A stretch of DNA of 64,000 nt, from positions 124,001-188,000 of the forward strand of contig NVTY02000079.1 in assembly GCA_002401765.2 (NCBI GenBank), written 5' to 3'. This stretch comes from Thiotrichaceae bacterium (GTDB lineage Bacteria; Pseudomonadota; Gammaproteobacteria; SZUA-140). The translations under genes and the position numbers were made by a program. Shown here in pieces: positions 1 to 10,232 of the stretch (its first letter is position 1; each line of letters starts with the position of its first letter). Below the pieces are notes generated by a model. It was not told where the DNA came from. It worked only from the letters and a program-made list of their open reading frames with translations, and did not search any database.

Positions 1-572
1 ACTATGCCAATATGGAGGCGATTATTAAGCATGATATTGCGCTTTCATATAAGTTGTTGCGCTATATCAATTCCGTTGCTTTTGGTTGGCGGAGAAAAGT
101 TGAAACAATAAAGCAGGCACTGGTGATGCTGGGCGAACGACCGCTGAAAAAATGGGCATCGTTAGCTGCCTTTTCCAGTATTGCCGAAGATAAACCGCCA
201 GAGCTACTCATTACATCATTGGTGCGAGCCTCGTTTTGCGAATTGATTGCCGCGGATGTTGGCATGAAAGGAAAAGAGCTAGATTTATTTTTCATCGGAA
301 TGTTGTCCGTTGTGGATGCATTGGTGGACCGTCCTATTGAAGAGATCCTTGATGAAATTGGTATATCGGATGAAGTGAAAGAGGCATTGGTCGATGGCGG
401 TACTCCTGCCGCGAATGTGCTGCAGTTGATTGTTGCTTACCAGCAGGCCGATTGGGAGCAGGTGGCAGAAATGGTCGCGTTGCTAGAGGTTGATGAAGCG
501 CGCGTACCGGAACTGTATTACGAAGCCATTGCGTGGGCGGATGAGGTGGGATTGCCTGAATCGATCAAGTAA
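1..572 (+). CDS. HDOD-domain protein, C-terminal part (probably EAL-HDOD type), truncated by window start
   Basis: ORF open at the left edge; 'KHDIALSYKLLRYINSVAFGWRRKVETIKQALVMLGERPLKKW' is typical of the modified HD (HDOD) part of EAL-HDOD proteins; EAL part would lie outside the window. Confidence 0.75.
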   Translation, partial: YANMEAIIKHDIALSYKLLRYINSVAFGWRRKVETIKQALVMLGERPLKKWASLAAFSSIAEDKPPELLITSLVRASFCELIAADVGMKGKELDLFFIGMLSVVDALVDRPIEEILDEIGISDEVKEALVDGGTPAANVLQLIVAYQQADWEQVAEMVALLEVDEARVPELYYEAIAWADEVGLPESIK

Positions 573-655
573 ATAAATAGTTAAGGGGCCGATCCCAGTG
601 GTGACTTTATTAGTGTAGAATGCGGTGTTTTATAATCAGTGTAATAGCTAACCCC

Positions 656-1594
656 ATGACTGCTGCGATTTCAATCAACAATGTAAAAAAATCCTATGGC
701 TCGCTTGATGCCCTGAAAGGGGTTGACTTAACGATTAACCGCGGTGAGTTCTTTGGCCTGCTGGGGCCGAATGGCGCGGGTAAATCAACCTTGATTAATA
801 TCATTGCTGGATTGGCGAATGCCGATGCTGGTTCGGTGAGTGTGCTGGGCCATGATGTGGTGGGTGATTACCGGCAGGCGCGGCAGGCGCTTGGCGTGGT
901 ACCGCAGGAACTGGTGTTTGACGCCTTCTTTTCTGTGCGTGAGGTACTGAAGATCCAGTCGGGCTATTTTGGTCTGGGAAGAGAAAATGATGCGTGGATT
1001 GATGAACTACTTGAGGCGCTGGCGCTCACTGATAAGGCGGATGTCAATATGCGCGCACTTTCTGGCGGTATGAAGCGACGTGTGTTGATCGCTCAGGCGC
1101 TGGTGCATAAGCCGGAAGTGGTGATTCTGGATGAGCCGACGGCCGGGGTTGATGTTGAGTTGCGTAAGCTGTTATGGAACTTTGTGGAACAGCTTAATCA
1201 AAAAGGGCATACCATTGTATTGACGACCCATTATCTGGAAGAGGCAGAGAAGTTGTGCGACCAGATTGCGATCCTTAACCACGGTGAAGTGATCGCATTA
1301 GATACTAAGGCCTCTTTATTACAGAGTGAAATTTGCAATAAATTACATCTGATTATTAAAACCGCTGAGCCGATGGCGCAACTGCCTGATGCACTTTCGC
1401 CATCCATTCGGGACAAGGTGAAGCATCTGGATGGTTGCCAAATGCGGCTCGAGCTGCATAAAGATAAAGATGTTATCGTTGATGTGTTAGCAGCGATTGC
1501 CGATGCTGGGATTAAGGTGGTTGATTTAGAGACAGAGCGGGCAGACCTTGAAGATGTTTTTGTTGAGCTAACCAGCAAAAAGGCATCGTCATGA
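656..1594 (+). CDS. ABC transporter ATP-binding protein (ABC-2/multidrug type)
   Basis: Walker A GPNGAGKST, signature LSGGMKRR, Walker B VVILDEPTAGVD; start taken at ATG 656 (MTAAISINNVKKSYG) rather than 620. Confidence 0.93.
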   Translation: MTAAISINNVKKSYGSLDALKGVDLTINRGEFFGLLGPNGAGKSTLINIIAGLANADAGSVSVLGHDVVGDYRQARQALGVVPQELVFDAFFSVREVLKIQSGYFGLGRENDAWIDELLEALALTDKADVNMRALSGGMKRRVLIAQALVHKPEVVILDEPTAGVDVELRKLLWNFVEQLNQKGHTIVLTTHYLEEAEKLCDQIAILNHGEVIALDTKASLLQSEICNKLHLIIKTAEPMAQLPDALSPSIRDKVKHLDGCQMRLELHKDKDVIVDVLAAIADAGIKVVDLETERADLEDVFVELTSKKASS

Positions 1595-2352
1595 TTAATC
1601 GCGGTTTTTATACACTCTTTTATAAAGAGACGCTGCGTTTCTATAAGGTGGCATTGCAGACGATCCTTGCGCCGATCATCACCACGTTACTCTATTTTCT
1701 GGTTTTCTCGCATGTACTGAAAGACCGCGTAATGGTTTTTGAAGACCTGAGCTACACCTCTTTTCTGATTCCTGGGCTGGTGATGATGACGATTATCCAG
1801 AATGCCTTTGCGAACAGCTCGTCTAGCCTGATTCAGTCAAAGGTGACGGGCAATATTATTTTTGTATTGTTGGCTCCGCTTTCGTATGTTGAGTTTTATA
1901 TGGCATTCATGCTCGCATCGGTGGTGCGTGGCCTGGCAGTGGGGGTTGGTGTATTTTTAATTGCGATCTGTTTTGTACCTGTGCCGGTGCATAGCTATGC
2001 CTTTCTCTTTGTTTTTGCCTTGTTGGGCAGTGCGGTTCTCGGAACCTTGGGGATTATTGCGGGTATCTGGGCGGAGAAATTTGATCAGCTGGCTGGCTTT
2101 CAAAATTTCATTATTATGCCGTTGTCATTTTTAAGTGGTGTCTTTTATTCGATTCACTCTTTGCCGGTTTTCTGGCAGGTGGTGTCTCACCTAAATCCTT
2201 TCTTTTACATGGTAGACGGTTTTCGATATGGGTTTTTTGGGGTCTCTGATACCTCGCCCTGGATAAGCCTGGTATTGGTTTCGCTCGCTTTTATAGGGTT
2301 GGCAAATTTGGCCATCAAATTACTTAAGCAGGGTTATAAGCTACGCCATTGA
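1591..2352 (+). CDS. ABC-2 type transporter permease
   Basis: 4-bp overlap with the ATPase gene; multiple TM segments; 'FLSGVFYSIHSLPVFWQVVSHLNPFFYMVDGFRYG' typical of ABC-2 permeases. Confidence 0.93.
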   Translation: MINRGFYTLFYKETLRFYKVALQTILAPIITTLLYFLVFSHVLKDRVMVFEDLSYTSFLIPGLVMMTIIQNAFANSSSSLIQSKVTGNIIFVLLAPLSYVEFYMAFMLASVVRGLAVGVGVFLIAICFVPVPVHSYAFLFVFALLGSAVLGTLGIIAGIWAEKFDQLAGFQNFIIMPLSFLSGVFYSIHSLPVFWQVVSHLNPFFYMVDGFRYGFFGVSDTSPWISLVLVSLAFIGLANLAIKLLKQGYKLRH

Positions 2353-2360
2353 GGTGTTTT

Positions 2361-2621
2361 TTATCGAGGGTTGTCAGTGACTTTGTCAATTGCATTGCTG
2401 ACGGCATCGGCAACTGCATTATCAATAGAAGCGCGTTCTTCATCCGGGATATAAAAGATAGTATCGATAGTGTGCCTAATGTAGCGTGGTGGCAGTTGAT
2501 TGAGTGCCAGGCAGGCGATGTCTTGAGTCGCATCATAATCTAAGTTGAGCTGGCGAGCTTCACAGGTTCTGCCAATCTGATCAATCACTAGGTTTTCGTA
2601 GAAGTTAGAAATCGAGATCAT
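2361..2621 (-). CDS. ComFB-like (late competence development) family protein
   Basis: 'ENLVIDQI...QDIACLALNQLPPRYI' matches the ComFB family signature (ALNxLPPRY). Confidence 0.75.
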   Translation of the reverse strand: MISISNFYENLVIDQIGRTCEARQLNLDYDATQDIACLALNQLPPRYIRHTIDTIFYIPDEERASIDNAVADAVSNAIDKVTDNPR

Positions 2622-2697
2622 GAGTTGGGCCTCTTTTGAAAAAAATGATCAATAGCGCCAAGTATACAGCCTTACTAAAGGGCATGTTGGTGGTGTG

Positions 2698-3267
2698 CTA
2701 GGCACGGATACTTTGGGTTTTGCGTTCAATTTCAGATGCTGTTAAGGCCCAAAAGCTTTCTGGATAATCATTGATCGGTAGGTTGAGTTTACTGGCCGCT
2801 AGTACCGCAAGAAAGTAAGGTTCTTTGCAAGATGAGATGTCGGCCATTTCAATTGCCTTATTGGTGATCTCATTTAGCGTCTTTTGGTCATGATACTCTT
2901 CTGCTTTTTCTGCCAGGCTAATGAGATTTTTGATGCGGTTGGCGGCATCTTCAAACCAGAAGGGCTTATGTAAGTAGTCACCTTTCTCCATGATGAAGCT
3001 AACATTAGCAGGATCGCTCAGGCCGCTGATAAACAAGAAGCGCATTTTACCGTTTAGCTCATGCATCTGTTTGGCGAGTAAGATGCCATCTGGTGCGGGC
3101 ATAAAGACATCAAGCACCGCAGCATTGAATTTGCTTGGGTCTTCAGAAAATCGCTCTAAGGCAAGCGATGAGTCGAGGAATGCTTCGTATTGAACACCAA
3201 ATCGCTTGGCAATGCCTTCAAGGTAGATGAGAATATCTTTGTCATCATCGACAATCATTAATTTCAC
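2698..3267 (-). CDS. Response regulator, receiver domain with short C-terminal extension
   Basis: 'MKLMIVDDDKDILIYLEG..AAVLDVFMPAPDGILLAKQM..FLFISG..LHKPFW' receiver-domain motifs; no recognisable output domain. Confidence 0.85.
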   Translation of the reverse strand: MKLMIVDDDKDILIYLEGIAKRFGVQYEAFLDSSLALERFSEDPSKFNAAVLDVFMPAPDGILLAKQMHELNGKMRFLFISGLSDPANVSFIMEKGDYLHKPFWFEDAANRIKNLISLAEKAEEYHDQKTLNEITNKAIEMADISSCKEPYFLAVLAASKLNLPINDYPESFWALTASEIERKTQSIRA

Positions 3268-3494
3268 TGTGATGCTCCTTGTGGGTATTATCGAAACAAT
3301 CCTGTCTCTTTCACTCCTATCGTCAGTTGATCATTAACATTTAGTTTTGTGGTGAAGAGGCGCCTCGTTTTGTGTGTTGTCCGTGGAAAAGACTTCTTTG
3401 AGGTCGGTTTTGGTTCGATATTCATCAATAACTTTCTCGATTTTCAGCTATAAAATGTTCATAATTATTTTTTAAAATCATAGTGATAGCGGTT

Positions 3495-3614
3495 ATGATG
3501 CTATTTCTAGAGGGAAAAGAGGTGTTGCTTTGGCAGCTTTTATTGTTGATCTTGACTGTAATGGTCTATTATTTGGGGGCAATGATGTTGAGTATTGCTG
3601 CTGCACTGTCATAG
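3495..3614 (+). CDS. Possible 39-aa single-TM microprotein
   Basis: ATG-to-TAG ORF translating MMLFLEGKEVLLWQLLLLILTVMVYYLGAMMLSIAAALS; strongly hydrophobic; no clear Shine-Dalgarno. Confidence 0.3.
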   Translation: MMLFLEGKEVLLWQLLLLILTVMVYYLGAMMLSIAAALS

Positions 3615-3676
3615 ATGAATAAGTAAGCATGACATTTTCGTTATGCTGATAAAAAGAAAATATTGAGGAGAAGCTG

Positions 3677-5464
3677 ATGCAAATGTTAGCAAAATCATCC
3701 TTTACGATAACATCTGTCATGTTATGCAGTGCTATCTCACTTTCTATCGCCCTTACGCCAATACATGTCAGTGCGGAAGAGCTTGGGTCTTCACTAGATG
3801 GCCATCACTTTGTGCTTGCTGCACGATTTGGTCATAAAAACGTGGTGGTTAATCTGCTCAATGGTGGCGCCGATATTGAGCTTAAAGATGAGTTGGGCAA
3901 TAGCGCATTGATGGTTGCCGCGGCTGAAAATAAGCAGGCCATTCTAAAACTTCTTATTGCGCGCGGTGCCAATGTTAATGCGCAAAGTGATAATGGTACT
4001 ACTGCGCTGATGAATGCGTCTATGTATGGCAATCTTGAAGTCGTTAATCTGCTTTTGGAGGCTGAAGGAAAGGTTGATCTGAAAAAAGTTGATGGCGAAA
4101 CGGCTTTAATTGGGGCTGTTCAGTATGGGCATCTGCCGATGATTGAGCTGCTGCTATCCAAAGGGGCTGATGCCAATGTGGTCACCCAGGGTGCCTTCAA
4201 TGAAGGGGGCGGCAAAACACCATTGATGTTTGCTGCTCAACACGGGGTGAAAGGGACGGTGGGTGATTGGAATCAAATTGTTATCACGCTGTTAAAATAT
4301 GGGGCTAATACTAATTTGACTCGTGCTAACGGTGATACTGCATTGACGATTGCGCAGTGGCATAACCATGACACGATTGTAAATACCTTGGAAAATGCGG
4401 GCGCTCGTGATGAAACTCATTATGCAGCGCTTTCCAGTGAAGAGTCTTTGGTTAAAGCGGCTAAAATAAATGACCTGATAAAGATTAAGTTACTGCTTAA
4501 TCAGTCTACAGCAGTTAACTTTCGAGATATCAATACGGGTGTTACGCCGCTAATATCAGCGGTCTACTTTGGGAATATTGATGTCGTTCGTACGTTAGTT
4601 GAGTCTGGCGCAAACGTTAATCATGTACCGTGGGGATTAAAAGAGCAGCGGATTGCTAGTTCGAGTGTCTCCTTTAAAGAGCGGGAGTTGTTACGAACCA
4701 TCTCGCGTAACGATACTGTATTGTTAGTCGCGGTTCAGAAGAATGATATTGAGATTGCTCGCTACCTGATTGAAAGGGGGGCAAAAATCGCGATCGCTAA
4801 TCGAAAAGAAGAGACTCCGACATTAATTGCCGCTAGAAACGGGAATGCGGAGTTGATGGCGCTGTTACTGAAGCATGGCGCAGATAAGAATCGAGCGGTG
4901 GTTAAAAAGAAGGTGGATCGCTTTATCACGCACATCCATAAACAACTAAAAAGACCTTCGCTGTTGATAGTCGCGGCGAGCGGCGGGCATGTTGAGACCA
5001 TGACAACTCTGTTGGCAGCAGGGGCTGATATTGATATTCAGAATGATGCCGGTATCACGGCACTGTTTAAGGCTGCGGAGCAGGGGCATGCAAATGCAGT
5101 GGCACTATTATTGGCCCATAAGGCAGCCCCCAATTTATTTGATAATATAGGCCGCACGCCATTAATGATTGCATCGCGAAATGGCTATCAGAGTATTGTT
5201 GAGCAATTGATTTCACATGCGGCAGATGTCAATGCGATTGAGCAGCTTGATCCGAGTTCGCATCGCGATATATCAATTGGTGGTATGACCGCACTTATTT
5301 ATGCCTCTAGAGGCGGGCATACTGAGATCGCAGTGATGCTATTAAAAAATGGTGCAGATAGGCGCCTCTCTTCTAATACGGGTGAGACTGCATTGGGCGC
5401 AGCGAAAAAACATGGCTTCAAAAAGATCGAGCAGTTGTTGGTGGGCAGTTCTATTGATGATTAA
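3677..5464 (+). CDS. Ankyrin-repeat protein with N-terminal signal peptide
   Basis: Many repeats of the type 'GxTALMxAAxxGxxxxVxLLLxxGADxN'; hydrophobic signal-like N-terminus ending SAEE. Confidence 0.93.
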   Translation: MQMLAKSSFTITSVMLCSAISLSIALTPIHVSAEELGSSLDGHHFVLAARFGHKNVVVNLLNGGADIELKDELGNSALMVAAAENKQAILKLLIARGANVNAQSDNGTTALMNASMYGNLEVVNLLLEAEGKVDLKKVDGETALIGAVQYGHLPMIELLLSKGADANVVTQGAFNEGGGKTPLMFAAQHGVKGTVGDWNQIVITLLKYGANTNLTRANGDTALTIAQWHNHDTIVNTLENAGARDETHYAALSSEESLVKAAKINDLIKIKLLLNQSTAVNFRDINTGVTPLISAVYFGNIDVVRTLVESGANVNHVPWGLKEQRIASSSVSFKERELLRTISRNDTVLLVAVQKNDIEIARYLIERGAKIAIANRKEETPTLIAARNGNAELMALLLKHGADKNRAVVKKKVDRFITHIHKQLKRPSLLIVAASGGHVETMTTLLAAGADIDIQNDAGITALFKAAEQGHANAVALLLAHKAAPNLFDNIGRTPLMIASRNGYQSIVEQLISHAADVNAIEQLDPSSHRDISIGGMTALIYASRGGHTEIAVMLLKNGADRRLSSNTGETALGAAKKHGFKKIEQLLVGSSIDD

Positions 5465-5492
5465 AATCATAATATGAATTAGTCGCTTGCTG

Positions 5493-5521
5493 ACCCTTGT
5501 CTTTTGGGAAAGGGTTTTTTT
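5493..5521 (+). terminator. Rho-independent terminator after the ankyrin gene
   Basis: ACCCTT-gtcttttggg(a)-AAGGGT followed by a T run. Confidence 0.7.
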
Positions 5522-5563
5522 ATTCTGGTGAAAAAGCAAAAGGCTTTATGCAACTGAAAAATA

Positions 5564-6901
5564 TTGGGTTATCATCTTGCTATGCTTAATGACCTGAAAT
5601 TAAACCGTCTTTATATTCATATACTCTTTGTGATGTGCTTGCTGATGTTAGCTGGCTGCGACCGTCAGGAGAAAGTGGTAAGCAAGCAAGCTATTTTAAG
5701 TGAACTTGATGTATGGGTTCATACCGGCAATAAAGAGATGCTTTTATTGCGTAAAGATCAAGTGGCTCGTTTTAATGCGAAGCATAGTCGAATTAATGTC
5801 ACGATAATTTCAATTCCCAAGGGTAGCTATAATGCGCAGATTACAGCGGCGACAAGAACCGGTACGTTACCTGACATTATAGAATTGGAAGGCCCATCTT
5901 TGGCTAGTTTTGCAGCCCGAGGAGCCTTAAAGAAGCTAGATAAGATTTTAACGACGACGACTCGCCAGGATATTTTGCCCGCTATATTTGACCAGGGGGT
6001 GTATCAAGGGCGCGTTTATTCTGTGGCAGAAACATCGAATAGCAGCGTGTTATATGCGAGGCGGAGCTTGCTGGAATCAGTTGGTTACCGTATTCCGACC
6101 GCTTTAAGTGACGCATGGGATTTAGATGAGTTTGAAACATTATTAGCATTGATTTTAAAGCATGATGATTATTCTGCCGCCATCGATATAGGGCTTAATA
6201 ATCTAGATAAATCACTTACCGCAACACTCTATCCCATGTTGTTATCTGCGGGGGGCGCAATGATTGATAAGCAAGCGCCGTACCAAATTGATGGTGTATT
6301 GAACAGCGCTCGTAATATCGAATTTCTAATGCGGATTCAACGCTGGGTTGAGCAAGGCTATATTGATAATAATAGTGATCATCAAGCCTTTAGTGATGGG
6401 CGAGTGGCATTGGTATGGGCTGGGCTTGATAAATATGCTGCGTATAAGGCCCAATTTGAAGATGACCTGATTGTTGTGCCTTTACCTGATTTTGGTGTTG
6501 GTAGTCAGTACGTGCAACAGGCCTGGGGGTGGGCGCTGACTCAGAGTTGTGAAGATACGCAGGCTGCGATGCGCTTTTTAGAGTTTCTGTTCTTACCGGA
6601 GGAAGTGCTGTTGAGCGCGCATGCATCCGGCTACCTTCCCGCTACTTATAGCGCGCTTGCAGATTATGATGCTATGAGTGATAGCCCTCTGATTACTTTG
6701 CTTGTGAGTGCCCATCAAAGAGGGGAGGTTTCTTCTCAGTTGAAGTCTCCACTTTATCCGGCTATCGATAATGCATTTCAAAAGGTTTTTGTTGGTATTA
6801 GAAATGGATTTTCTGTCGCGCTGTCACTTGAAACGGCTGTCGGTGTGATTGATCAAAAACGACAAAAACTTGAGTTCGAACTGGCTGAACTAAACCATTA
6901 A
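5564..6901 (+). CDS. Extracellular solute-binding lipoprotein (sugar ABC transporter family 1-like)
   Basis: Lipobox LMLAGC; 'LDVWVHTGNKEM...RFNAKHSRINVTIISIPKGSYNAQITAATRTGTLPDIIELEGPSLASFAARGALKKLD' is SBP family-1 like; a start inside the ORF (ATG 5582) is possible. Confidence 0.85.
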   Translation: MGYHLAMLNDLKLNRLYIHILFVMCLLMLAGCDRQEKVVSKQAILSELDVWVHTGNKEMLLLRKDQVARFNAKHSRINVTIISIPKGSYNAQITAATRTGTLPDIIELEGPSLASFAARGALKKLDKILTTTTRQDILPAIFDQGVYQGRVYSVAETSNSSVLYARRSLLESVGYRIPTALSDAWDLDEFETLLALILKHDDYSAAIDIGLNNLDKSLTATLYPMLLSAGGAMIDKQAPYQIDGVLNSARNIEFLMRIQRWVEQGYIDNNSDHQAFSDGRVALVWAGLDKYAAYKAQFEDDLIVVPLPDFGVGSQYVQQAWGWALTQSCEDTQAAMRFLEFLFLPEEVLLSAHASGYLPATYSALADYDAMSDSPLITLLVSAHQRGEVSSQLKSPLYPAIDNAFQKVFVGIRNGFSVALSLETAVGVIDQKRQKLEFELAELNH

Positions 6902-7094
6902 AGGGGCTAAATCATATATTTTTAAGGCTTTATTTCTTATTTTTCTGGTGTGCTATTATCCTTAAAAGGACTTTAACGCGGCTATCTTAAAGAATGTTTA
7001 GCTTATGGCGATAAGTTATTGGCATGGCCGTGTAAGCGGAAATATGCCTGTTATTCTGAAATATAAATGAGATTACTAGAGGGGCTCTTAAGAA

Positions 7095-7952
7095 ATGGAA
7101 GCGGTCGATTTAATCAAAGGCTCAGTTAAACTTGCGACGCTACCGGAGGTCTTTACCAAAATAAATGAAATGGTGGATGACCCATCTTCATCGGCATCAG
7201 ATATTGGTAAATTCATCAGCCAGGATCCTGGCTTGACCGCCAGGCTTTTGAAGATTGCCAATAGCCCGCTATACGGGTTCCCATCCAGGATTGATACTGT
7301 TTCACGTGCCATTACAATTATTGGCACAAGGGGCTTGCGTGATCTGATTTTGGCAACTTCTGTGATTAATAATTTTACACGCATGCCTAGTGATCATATC
7401 GATATGCGCCAATTTTGGAGCCATAGTCTTTACTGTGGCGTTATTGCGCGGTTGATTGCGGTGAAGTGTAATGCACTGCACACGGAGCCATTTTTTGTCT
7501 CTGGTCTCTTACATGATATTGGCCAGTTGATTATTTTGAATAAACTACCTGAAATGTCACGAGAAACGAAGCTACGGGCCAACGACGGGGGAATGTCATT
7601 GCAGGCGGTTGAGCAGGAAGTGATCGGCTTTGACCATGCAAAGGTGGGTTGTGAGTTGTTACGAGACTGGCGGCTACCGGATACCATTATTGATTCCACC
7701 GAATTCCATCATGAGCCTGGGAAGGCTAAGTTATCACCGCTTGGGGCGAGCATTGTTCATATTGCGAGTGAATTGGCGACTGATGTGGAGATGAACTCTG
7801 CATTGAGTAGTAGCACGTTTATTGCCACAAGGGTCGATCCCGTTGCTGTTGCAATCACAGGTCTGGGCGCGTCAGCGGTCGAGAACATTAAGGAAGAAGC
7901 CGCGCTACAATTTAGTGCTGCAATTGAGCTATTTTTACCTAAAGCCATTTAG
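7095..7952 (+). CDS. HDOD domain-containing protein
   Basis: 'LATLPEVFTKINEMVDDPSSSASDIGKFISQDPGLTARLLKIANSPLYGFPSRIDTVSRAITIIGTRGLRDLI...GLLHDIGQLII'. Confidence 0.93.
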   Translation: MEAVDLIKGSVKLATLPEVFTKINEMVDDPSSSASDIGKFISQDPGLTARLLKIANSPLYGFPSRIDTVSRAITIIGTRGLRDLILATSVINNFTRMPSDHIDMRQFWSHSLYCGVIARLIAVKCNALHTEPFFVSGLLHDIGQLIILNKLPEMSRETKLRANDGGMSLQAVEQEVIGFDHAKVGCELLRDWRLPDTIIDSTEFHHEPGKAKLSPLGASIVHIASELATDVEMNSALSSSTFIATRVDPVAVAITGLGASAVENIKEEAALQFSAAIELFLPKAI

Positions 7953-8070
7953 ATACTTACTGAAAAGTTCGGTTTTTAAGTGTGCTGGTGACACTCGATG
8001 GGTGTGATGCCTATTCATTTAACCGCCAGCATTGACTGACGGCTAAGTAAAAATCGGTTAGCGCGCGCGG

Positions 8071-8445
8071 TTATAGACTCGATGTTTCAATTTTATGCTG
8101 CCAATAATTTGCTTTCATGTTGTCAACAGGAAGGCCAAACCAGCCCTCTTTATAACCCACTGCAAGGTATTCTTGCGCCTCAATAACACCATTTGCTGCG
8201 GCTAATTGATACCATTCAAGTGCGGCTGACTCATCAAATTTTACGTGTAAACCGCCGTGATACATTAAGGCAACATTGAATTGAGCGCGCGGATCACCTG
8301 CTTTAGCAAGTGGCATCCAGTGTGTGAATGCAGCACTATAATTTTCATTGATAGCTGAATTAACCGCGTTATCGTATGAGTCGGCAATGACGGTGGTGGT
8401 TCCGAGGCAGAGTAAAGTGGCTAATAAGGTGGTTTTTAGGCGCAT
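8071..8445 (-). CDS. Small exported Sel1-repeat protein
   Basis: Signal peptide plus Sel1-like 'GDPRAQFNVALMYHGG...ESAALEWYQLAAANGVIEAQEYLAVGYKEG'. Confidence 0.8.
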   Translation of the reverse strand: MRLKTTLLATLLCLGTTTVIADSYDNAVNSAINENYSAAFTHWMPLAKAGDPRAQFNVALMYHGGLHVKFDESAALEWYQLAAANGVIEAQEYLAVGYKEGWFGLPVDNMKANYWQHKIETSSL

Positions 8446-8569
8446 AGTGAATCTCCCGATTAAAGCGTTTGAATTACAGTATCACTATGCCTAATTCGGG
8501 CGTTTTTTTCTGAGAAATGGATCACAGTTGGAATAAAATATTATTCTTATTAAACATAGGGTTATAATG

Positions 8570-9535
8570 TTAGTAGCGGCCCATTTTGGGGATTGCAGCC
8601 TCAGTTTCCCAGGGGTAAATTCTTCTTATCTCGAACACTAGCTGATAGCCAGCTTGGGCATTGTTTTTGACGACTTTGGTGCTAGTTTCGGCTGTTTCAT
8701 AAAGCGCTGATTTGATGATGAGCGTATTGGTGGCGGTCCTTGAAGAGATTAGGTCGCCGATAAAATCGCGTTGTGCCTCTATGTGGTTAATTTCAATATC
8801 ACCAAGGGTTTGCATGATTTTCAATTCAATTCCCGGTGGGTTCTTATGTGACTGAAGCGCGTAGCGAGGGCGGTGATGAAACGTTAGTGTCAGTTTCAAG
8901 GATTCGTCATTGAGGGTGTATGTTGCCGCGGTAATGCGATTGGGGCGAGGGACCACTTTTGTTCCAAATAGCGATAAAAACTCTTCGGTCGATATTTTTT
9001 TGCGGTCATCATTGCTGTAATCCAGTGTTTTTTTTTCTTTTGTGCCGTCTAATTCAAACATGCCGCGTTCAACCACTGCTTGAATGACTGATTGATCCAT
9101 TGGTGGTGGTTTTATCTGGCTTACCTCATCTAGCAGCTCGATTTGAAGTGTTTTTTGCCCATTATCGACGCGATGTGTTTTTGAGTGCCTGCCAAGGCGG
9201 CGCTGAAAGCTGATCGCAATGGTTGAGTGCTTGGACGTTGTTGGCTTTATTGCAAGCGACTTAATTAATTTTCCACTACGTCTTTTAAGTGTTAATTGGG
9301 GGCTAATGGATGTTTGGGTGAGTTTAAGGTTGGCATGCTTTTCATGGTCAACGGATAATATGATGGCACTAAGGTGCCCCCGGTAGGTGATTAGCAACAG
9401 GTCGCCGCTTTGAGTGGGCTTGATGTCGATCGTCGTAATAACGGCTGATGCGCCTAATAACGGCGGAGAAAAGGTGGCGAATACGACTAATAACAGCCCA
9501 TGCGCAGTGTTTCTATATTTTCTATATTTCATCAT
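8570..9535 (-). CDS. Hypothetical exported protein (AMIN-like beta-rich)
   Basis: 321-aa ORF with signal-like N-terminus; no strong family match by eye. Confidence 0.65.
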   Translation of the reverse strand: MMKYRKYRNTAHGLLLVVFATFSPPLLGASAVITTIDIKPTQSGDLLLITYRGHLSAIILSVDHEKHANLKLTQTSISPQLTLKRRSGKLIKSLAIKPTTSKHSTIAISFQRRLGRHSKTHRVDNGQKTLQIELLDEVSQIKPPPMDQSVIQAVVERGMFELDGTKEKKTLDYSNDDRKKISTEEFLSLFGTKVVPRPNRITAATYTLNDESLKLTLTFHHRPRYALQSHKNPPGIELKIMQTLGDIEINHIEAQRDFIGDLISSRTATNTLIIKSALYETAETSTKVVKNNAQAGYQLVFEIRRIYPWETEAAIPKMGRY

Positions 9536-9737
9536 AATTCTAGCGAGGGGTGGCGTATGTTAGAGCTGCCACCAGTTTTTTTTGTGCTTAACTATGGTAT
9601 CGACGGGGAAAGAGCAAGCTTTATATTTCTTTTTAATCAAAAAGATAGCAATAAATCGAGCAATTTTTTGTGCCCGTGGCGAATTAAATCTGGTAGAATT
9701 ATCATTAAGATTTATGTGCAATTCCAAGGAGCACTCG

Positions 9738-10184
9738 ATGTCCGCATCCCCACCATTCACTGACCGTAGAGCCAACTCGCATGGCATGATTGATGAGCTT
9801 GTTAATGTAAGAGCTCAGATGTTGACCTTATATGGTGAACTTGCCGCACAACATCCATTTGATAATGACGAATCAGTTTCGGAGTTATTGGAGCAGTTTT
9901 GTCAGTCGTTGATCGACTACACGGCTGATTCCCACTTTAGGCTTTATCGTTTTATTGATGAGCGAAAGGAGCGTCGACGCGCTGTTATCGAAGTGGCCGA
10001 CCAGGTTTACCCCAAAATTGTTTCAACTACGCAGACAATTTTAGACTTTAACGATAAATACGATATTACAGAGCATAGTGATTTGATCGCCGGATTAGAG
10101 GGCGATCTCTCAGTGCTCGGTGAAAAATTAGCGGATCGAATTGAGCTTGAGGATGAGGTAATTAAGGTGATGCGCGCCAACTAG
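9738..10184 (+). CDS. Rsd/AlgQ family anti-sigma factor
   Basis: 'LVNVRAQMLTLYGELA...LLEQFCQSLIDYTADSHFRLYRFIDE' matches Rsd/AlgQ; start assigned to ATG 9738 (MSASPPFTDRR), preceded by AAGGAG. Confidence 0.85.
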   Translation: MSASPPFTDRRANSHGMIDELVNVRAQMLTLYGELAAQHPFDNDESVSELLEQFCQSLIDYTADSHFRLYRFIDERKERRRAVIEVADQVYPKIVSTTQTILDFNDKYDITEHSDLIAGLEGDLSVLGEKLADRIELEDEVIKVMRAN

Positions 10185-10232
10185 TGTCATTATGCTAGGG
10201 GTGAGTGTGTGAACGCTACGTTATTGGCAGGC

